Assembly (NCBI GenBank): GCA_964564035.1
Contig: CAZLZN010000005.1
Span: 3,724 to 67,723, forward strand
Length of the DNA stretch: 64,000 bases
Reading direction: 5' to 3'
From: JAHIGH01 sp964564035
GTDB lineage: Bacteria; Patescibacteriota; Microgenomatia; Levybacterales; UBA12049
Shown here: piece after piece, positions 61,251 through 64,000 of the stretch
Numbering within the stretch: position 1 is the stretch's first letter
How the letters are laid out: every line of letters begins with the position of its first letter
The notes under the pieces: generated by a model
Databases searched by the model: none
Told to the model about the DNA's origin: nothing
What the model saw: only the letters and a program-made list of their open reading frames with translations
Translations under genes and position numbers: made by a program

Positions 61251-61958
61251 TTATCCTGTAGAAGTGGCAACATTTCTTTCATTATTCTGCGTAAACGATG
61301 TGCCCTGTTTTTTGGCCATGCCCCAATACCCTTTTTTCTGTGATTTTCCCTTGATAGTATCAAGCCAGGCCTTGGAATCTTCTACTTTCTGTCTGGCCTG
61401 CTTGATCATGATTAGCATCCATTCAAAGAAATTCACATAGTACGTTCCCGGATTGACAGGTGTCTGGTCGACGCTGACTTGTCCGAATTCTCTCTGAAGC
61501 TCCTTCATTGAACTGGCAAGTTTTCTTATTTCGGACATAATTTGTTCAGCCCTCCTGCTGTGCTCTGTGGATTCTTTTCTGGACAGCCTCTCGCTGGATC
61601 GCAAAATTTCACTGCGGTAATCGATCCCGGCTTCTGCGTTTCTCCTGTTGGATCTCTCGCCTGATTTTTCGCCGCCGCTCAGCAGAATGGATTTTTCACT
61701 TAACAACTGCGCTGCAAAATCAAAAATAACTCCTTTTTTAGAAGGTTTTGCCTTCTCTTTGGATGCAGGATTGTTAGTATTGGAAGCTTCCGTTATTTGA
61801 GACTCGTTAAATTGAAGTAGCTGAGCAAAAAAATCCTCCCCTGCCAATTTTACCTGGCTTTTTACCTCTTTTTTAATTTTTTTACCAAAATTTTCTCCGC
61901 TTTCATACGAAACTTCAGGTCTCCTGACCTTGGATGTTGATCTATTATAGGATTTCAT
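61251..61958 (-). CDS. DUF5660-like hypothetical protein
   Basis: 235 residues from the ATG at 61956-61958; the longer frame to 61997 runs into the trigger-factor gene. Basic, Ser/Lys/Glu-rich and partly disordered N-terminal half, then a helical part and a C-terminal block (NPGTYYVNFFEWMLIMI ... KGYWGMAKKQGTSFTQNNERNVATSTG in shorter pieces) of the type I associate with DUF5660 of Microgenomates. Function unknown. The identification is from memory. It is 16 bp after the trigger-factor gene and probably co-transcribed. Confidence 0.6.
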   Translation of the reverse strand: MKSYNRSTSKVRRPEVSYESGENFGKKIKKEVKSQVKLAGEDFFAQLLQFNESQITEASNTNNPASKEKAKPSKKGVIFDFAAQLLSEKSILLSGGEKSGERSNRRNAEAGIDYRSEILRSSERLSRKESTEHSRRAEQIMSEIRKLASSMKELQREFGQVSVDQTPVNPGTYYVNFFEWMLIMIKQARQKVEDSKAWLDTIKGKSQKKGYWGMAKKQGTSFTQNNERNVATSTG

Positions 61959-61974
61959 GTCTAAGCGGACTCTA

Positions 61975-62805
61975 TCACAATTTGAGGAGAAAATCAAGTG
62001 TTTTTTGTTGTCTCAGGATCGCCGCCAGCATATACCGGTTAGCCTCCAGGCTCTGTTTTTCTTCCGGGCTTTTTGCTTTCGCGATAGCTTCGTCAATTTC
62101 CTTGGGTTCGACAGTTATATTTTCTGTCTCTGCAATTTTCTGGAGTGCAAATTCCAGTTTCATATCCTCTTCTGCCCTTTTTGTATATTCCTCTCTTAGA
62201 GCCTCGGGTGTCCTATTAGTCGAGGCCATATATTGATCCAATGTCAAACCAAGTTTTTTAATATCTCCCAAGAGCTGTGATAAGAGCCTGTCTGCTTCCT
62301 GCTCGACCAGGATGGCCGGTAATTTGGCCGATACGCTTGTTGCCAGCGCATTCATAACTTCCTGACTGGAGGGTTTCTTTTCTTCCTTTCCCGGAACTAC
62401 TATTTTGGATTTTGCTGTGATCTCCTTGATTTTATCCTTATATTTACCTAGATCAAGCTCCGGAGCTTCGCATGTAAACGCGTGTACTTCCCAATCGGCA
62501 TTGTCTTCAAGCTTGTCGACATGAATTTTTGGACTCATTATTGGCCTCAGGCTATTTTCGGTAACAGCTTTCGAATAAGCGTCTGGAAGCAGTTTTTTAA
62601 GTATCTCTTCTTTTAGCCTGTCTTTATCGACCCTCTCCTCTACCATTTTCAGCGGTGCTTTTCCTTCTCTAAAACCGTCAATTTTGGCTGTTTTTGCAAA
62701 AACTTCCAGCGCTGACTGACGTGCTTTCTCGATTTCAGCTTTAGTCAATGTAAGTACTATCTTTATTGTCCCGTCATTCTGTTTCTCAATAAGTGCTTTA
62801 TTCAT
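61975..62805 (-). CDS. tig: trigger-factor-like chaperone without FKBP domain
   Basis: 276 residues versus 432 in E. coli. The ribosome-binding N-terminal domain is clear with the signature GFREGKAP (44-51), followed directly by a helical C-terminal substrate-binding region (about 135-276). The FKBP-type prolyl isomerase domain that normally lies between them is absent. It should bind nascent chains at the ribosome exit without isomerase activity. Charged helix KAKSPEEKQSLEANRYMLAA ends the chain. It is followed by the DUF5660-like gene. Confidence 0.88.
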   Translation of the reverse strand: MNKALIEKQNDGTIKIVLTLTKAEIEKARQSALEVFAKTAKIDGFREGKAPLKMVEERVDKDRLKEEILKKLLPDAYSKAVTENSLRPIMSPKIHVDKLEDNADWEVHAFTCEAPELDLGKYKDKIKEITAKSKIVVPGKEEKKPSSQEVMNALATSVSAKLPAILVEQEADRLLSQLLGDIKKLGLTLDQYMASTNRTPEALREEYTKRAEEDMKLEFALQKIAETENITVEPKEIDEAIAKAKSPEEKQSLEANRYMLAAILRQQKTLDFLLKL

Positions 62806-62888
62806 AGTTTTACTGCTTGCAATTAGTCTTTATTCCTCTGTATCTATTTAATCTGATTGCCCAAAGCTAATTGCGAACCGCTAATTGG

Positions 62889-62969
62889 TGGGCCGGAGAG
62901 GACTTGAACCTCCACCCCTTTCGAGATACGGTCCTAAACCGTACGTGTATACCATTTCACCACCGGCCC
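62889..62969 (-). tRNA. tRNA-Leu (TAG)
   Basis: 81 nt read from 62969 down, class II with a long variable arm. Acceptor GGGCCGG/CCGGCCC, anticodon stem TACGG/CCGTA with loop TTTAGGA giving anticodon TAG (reads CUA), T arm around TTCAAGT, discriminator A. No encoded CCA. Confidence 0.95.
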
Positions 62970-63084
62970 ATTGTGATGGCCGAAAGAATCATTATAAACT
63001 CAGGAAAATCTTTAATCTCTAACCTGTAGCTATTTTATTAATAAAAAATAGCCTTGATCCAATGTTAATTATAATAGATTCACA

Positions 63085-63152
63085 GTGAAATAAAAAGCCC
63101 TAAAAAAATAAATCCCCACGTGTTTGTTTTGGTCAAACACCTGAGGATCTGC
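63085..63152 (-). ncRNA. candidate small RNA made of a hairpin and T-rich tail
   Basis: Starts about 7 nt after a near-consensus promoter. A 15-bp hairpin (63112-63148; one G-G mismatch, 7-nt loop) begins with ATCCTCAG and is followed directly by ATTTATTTTTTT, a terminator-like end. The whole transcript would be about 60-70 nt. It holds no ORF. It lies between the lysozyme-like gene and tRNA-Leu on the same strand; it could be an independent RNA or an attenuator ahead of the tRNA. No Rfam family is recognised by eye. Confidence 0.45.
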
Positions 63153-63157
63153 CTATA

Positions 63158-63186
63158 ATAATAGCATTTGACTATAGGTTTGTCAA
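63158..63186 (-). promoter_or_regulatory. near-consensus sigma-70-type promoter
   Basis: TTGACA at 63181-63186, 17-bp spacer, TATTAT at 63158-63163. It has no gene close downstream, only the hairpin at 63112-63148. Confidence 0.7.
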
Positions 63187-63292
63187 TAGTTTGTTGATGC
63201 TCGCTGACAACTTCTATTTGGTTATACTTTAGCTTACAATCACAACAGAATCAGGCAGATATGGAGCTGTTTCAAATTAGGCCCAAGAGGAA

Positions 63293-63874
63293 TTATTGTA
63301 GTTTATCCATGAAATGATTGACGCTGTAGGCCCAACTGCCTTTGCTTGACGGTGTCCACCTGGTCATAATCTCATCGGGTGTTACAAGTCCTTTGTCCTT
63401 ATATTTAACTGCCAAAGTTTTTGTAACGGCATATATACCTTCTTTGTAGTCCGCAAAGCGATGTACCTTGCCTCCGTAAATTCCATACCCCCAGCAGTTG
63501 TATGATTCGCTGGGTATCTTTTTACATAAATTTGATTCCTGCATAGCAATGGCCGGAATTAACCGGTAATCTAGTCCGTACTCATCCGCGGCCTCGACAA
63601 TATCTGAAGCGAATGGTTCGAGCGGAGAGCTGTATTGGTTGAGAAATTGTCTTATTTTTTCAACCCGGCCGTCGGAAGATTCAATTCTTGCGGAGAAGCT
63701 GTTTTCACTTGGGGGTAACGCCGCGAAAGCGACTTTGTTTTCCCGGCTCAAGTATTCCGTCTTGGTATTATAATGGCCTCTATAAGAAAAGAGTGCAAAA
63801 ATAAGGGCGCAAATAAACGCAAATGGAATAATTGCCGTAAAAGAGATACCAAAAATCACCCTTTTCATCAGCAT
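63293..63874 (-). CDS. lysozyme-like/glucosaminidase-like exported protein
   Basis: 193 residues (or 191 from the ATG at 63866-63868). An N-terminal membrane helix (about 8-30) is followed by a linker and, from about residue 85, a lysozyme-like domain: DYRLIPAIAMQESNLCKK with the probable catalytic Glu, SYNCWGYGIYGGK, and FADYKEGIYAVTKTL. This pattern matches bacterial cell-wall glucosaminidase/transglycosylase-like domains. It probably cuts glycan strands of peptidoglycan outside the membrane, complementing the PBP at 48276. Confidence 0.8.
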   Translation of the reverse strand: MLMKRVIFGISFTAIIPFAFICALIFALFSYRGHYNTKTEYLSRENKVAFAALPPSENSFSARIESSDGRVEKIRQFLNQYSSPLEPFASDIVEAADEYGLDYRLIPAIAMQESNLCKKIPSESYNCWGYGIYGGKVHRFADYKEGIYAVTKTLAVKYKDKGLVTPDEIMTRWTPSSKGSWAYSVNHFMDKLQ

Positions 63875-63939
63875 TAATATTTATCATGACAAATAGAAAT
63901 TGAGTTGTCAACCCCGCCCCACTTTGATAGAATCAGACA

Positions 63940-64000
63940 GTAATTAGTAATTAGTAATTAGTAATTAGTAATTAGTAATTAGTAATTAGTAATTAGTAAT
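63940..64000. repeat. 7-bp tandem repeat GTAATTA
   Basis: At least 8.7 exact copies of GTAATTA reaching the window edge, so the true extent is unknown. It lies upstream of the lysozyme-like gene's promoter region. Confidence 0.95.

Noticed and set aside
63940..64000. CRISPR array at the right edge
   Set aside because: Perfect 7-bp tandem repeats without spacers; no cas gene nearby.
1..64000. Alternative genetic code with UGA as glycine
   Set aside because: TGA is used as stop by many genes (for example 11276, 15462, 20948), and long conserved frames contain none.

Overview
This window looks like part of a Candidate Phyla Radiation (Patescibacteria) genome, most likely Microgenomates-like. 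The reasons are low-to-moderate GC, single-gene transcription units full of lineage-restricted hypotheticals, reduced versions of universal genes (PheT without its tRNA-binding domain, ThrS without TGS, trigger factor without its FKBP domain), a minimal PilB-PilT-PilC set, and proteins resembling DUF5660, DUF5665 and DUF5674. TGA ends many genes and does not interrupt the long ORFs, so the UGA=Gly code of Gracilibacteria/Absconditabacteria is not in use. The class-level placement is inference.

Layout. 0-7 kb: a CaxA-type exchanger, an alpha/beta hydrolase, a FabI-like reductase, a possible ATP-grasp protein and several orphans. 7-9.8 kb: an accessory island with a decayed IS transposase, a REP-associated tyrosine transposase (RayT) and four short GC-rich palindromes found only here, plus small orphan genes. 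9.8-13.5 kb: rarA, two tiny membrane-protein ORFs, a delta-prime-like clamp-loader gene and a proB-like kinase. 13.7-23.1 kb: an envelope and signalling block (pilB, pilT, pilC, a response regulator and PAS-GAF histidine kinase, a divergent HtrA protease, a second exchanger and a membrane histidine kinase). 23.1-25.9 kb: a NUDIX / class IV aminotransferase / nadD / nadE operon. 26-40.5 kb: mostly monocistronic genes (DUF2207, PEBP, truB, DEAD-box helicase, EamA transporter, two methyltransferases, dus, HAD phosphatase). 40.8-43.3 kb: tRNA-Gln with a broken neighbouring copy, and three exported coiled-coil or membrane proteins. 43.3-48.1 kb: rpmF-nusB-rnc, recG and tyrS. 48.3-50.6 kb: a class A penicillin-binding protein. 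50.6-57.7 kb: thrS-infC-rpmI-rplT with pheS-pheT downstream, the classical bacterial order. 57.8-64 kb: orphans, tRNA-Val, a trigger-factor-like chaperone, tRNA-Leu, a candidate small RNA and a lysozyme-like protein.

The most general observation is where promoters lie. For more than fifteen genes on both strands, a TATAAT-type -10 box ends 6-9 nt before the start codon and there is no Shine-Dalgarno sequence. Transcripts should therefore begin at or next to the AUG (leaderless mRNA). Genes inside operons, and the DEAD-box helicase with its unusually long 5' UTR, do carry a Shine-Dalgarno. This rule also moves several starts downstream of the longest ORF.

The second general observation is repeats. 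A RayT sits among TACACCC/GGGTGTA palindromes. A 58-bp MITE-like element abuts dus. A tRNA-Gln copy is split by two insertions. Short A/T-rich quasi-tandem tracts recur at gene junctions, and similar tracts appear to have entered recG and pheS in frame.
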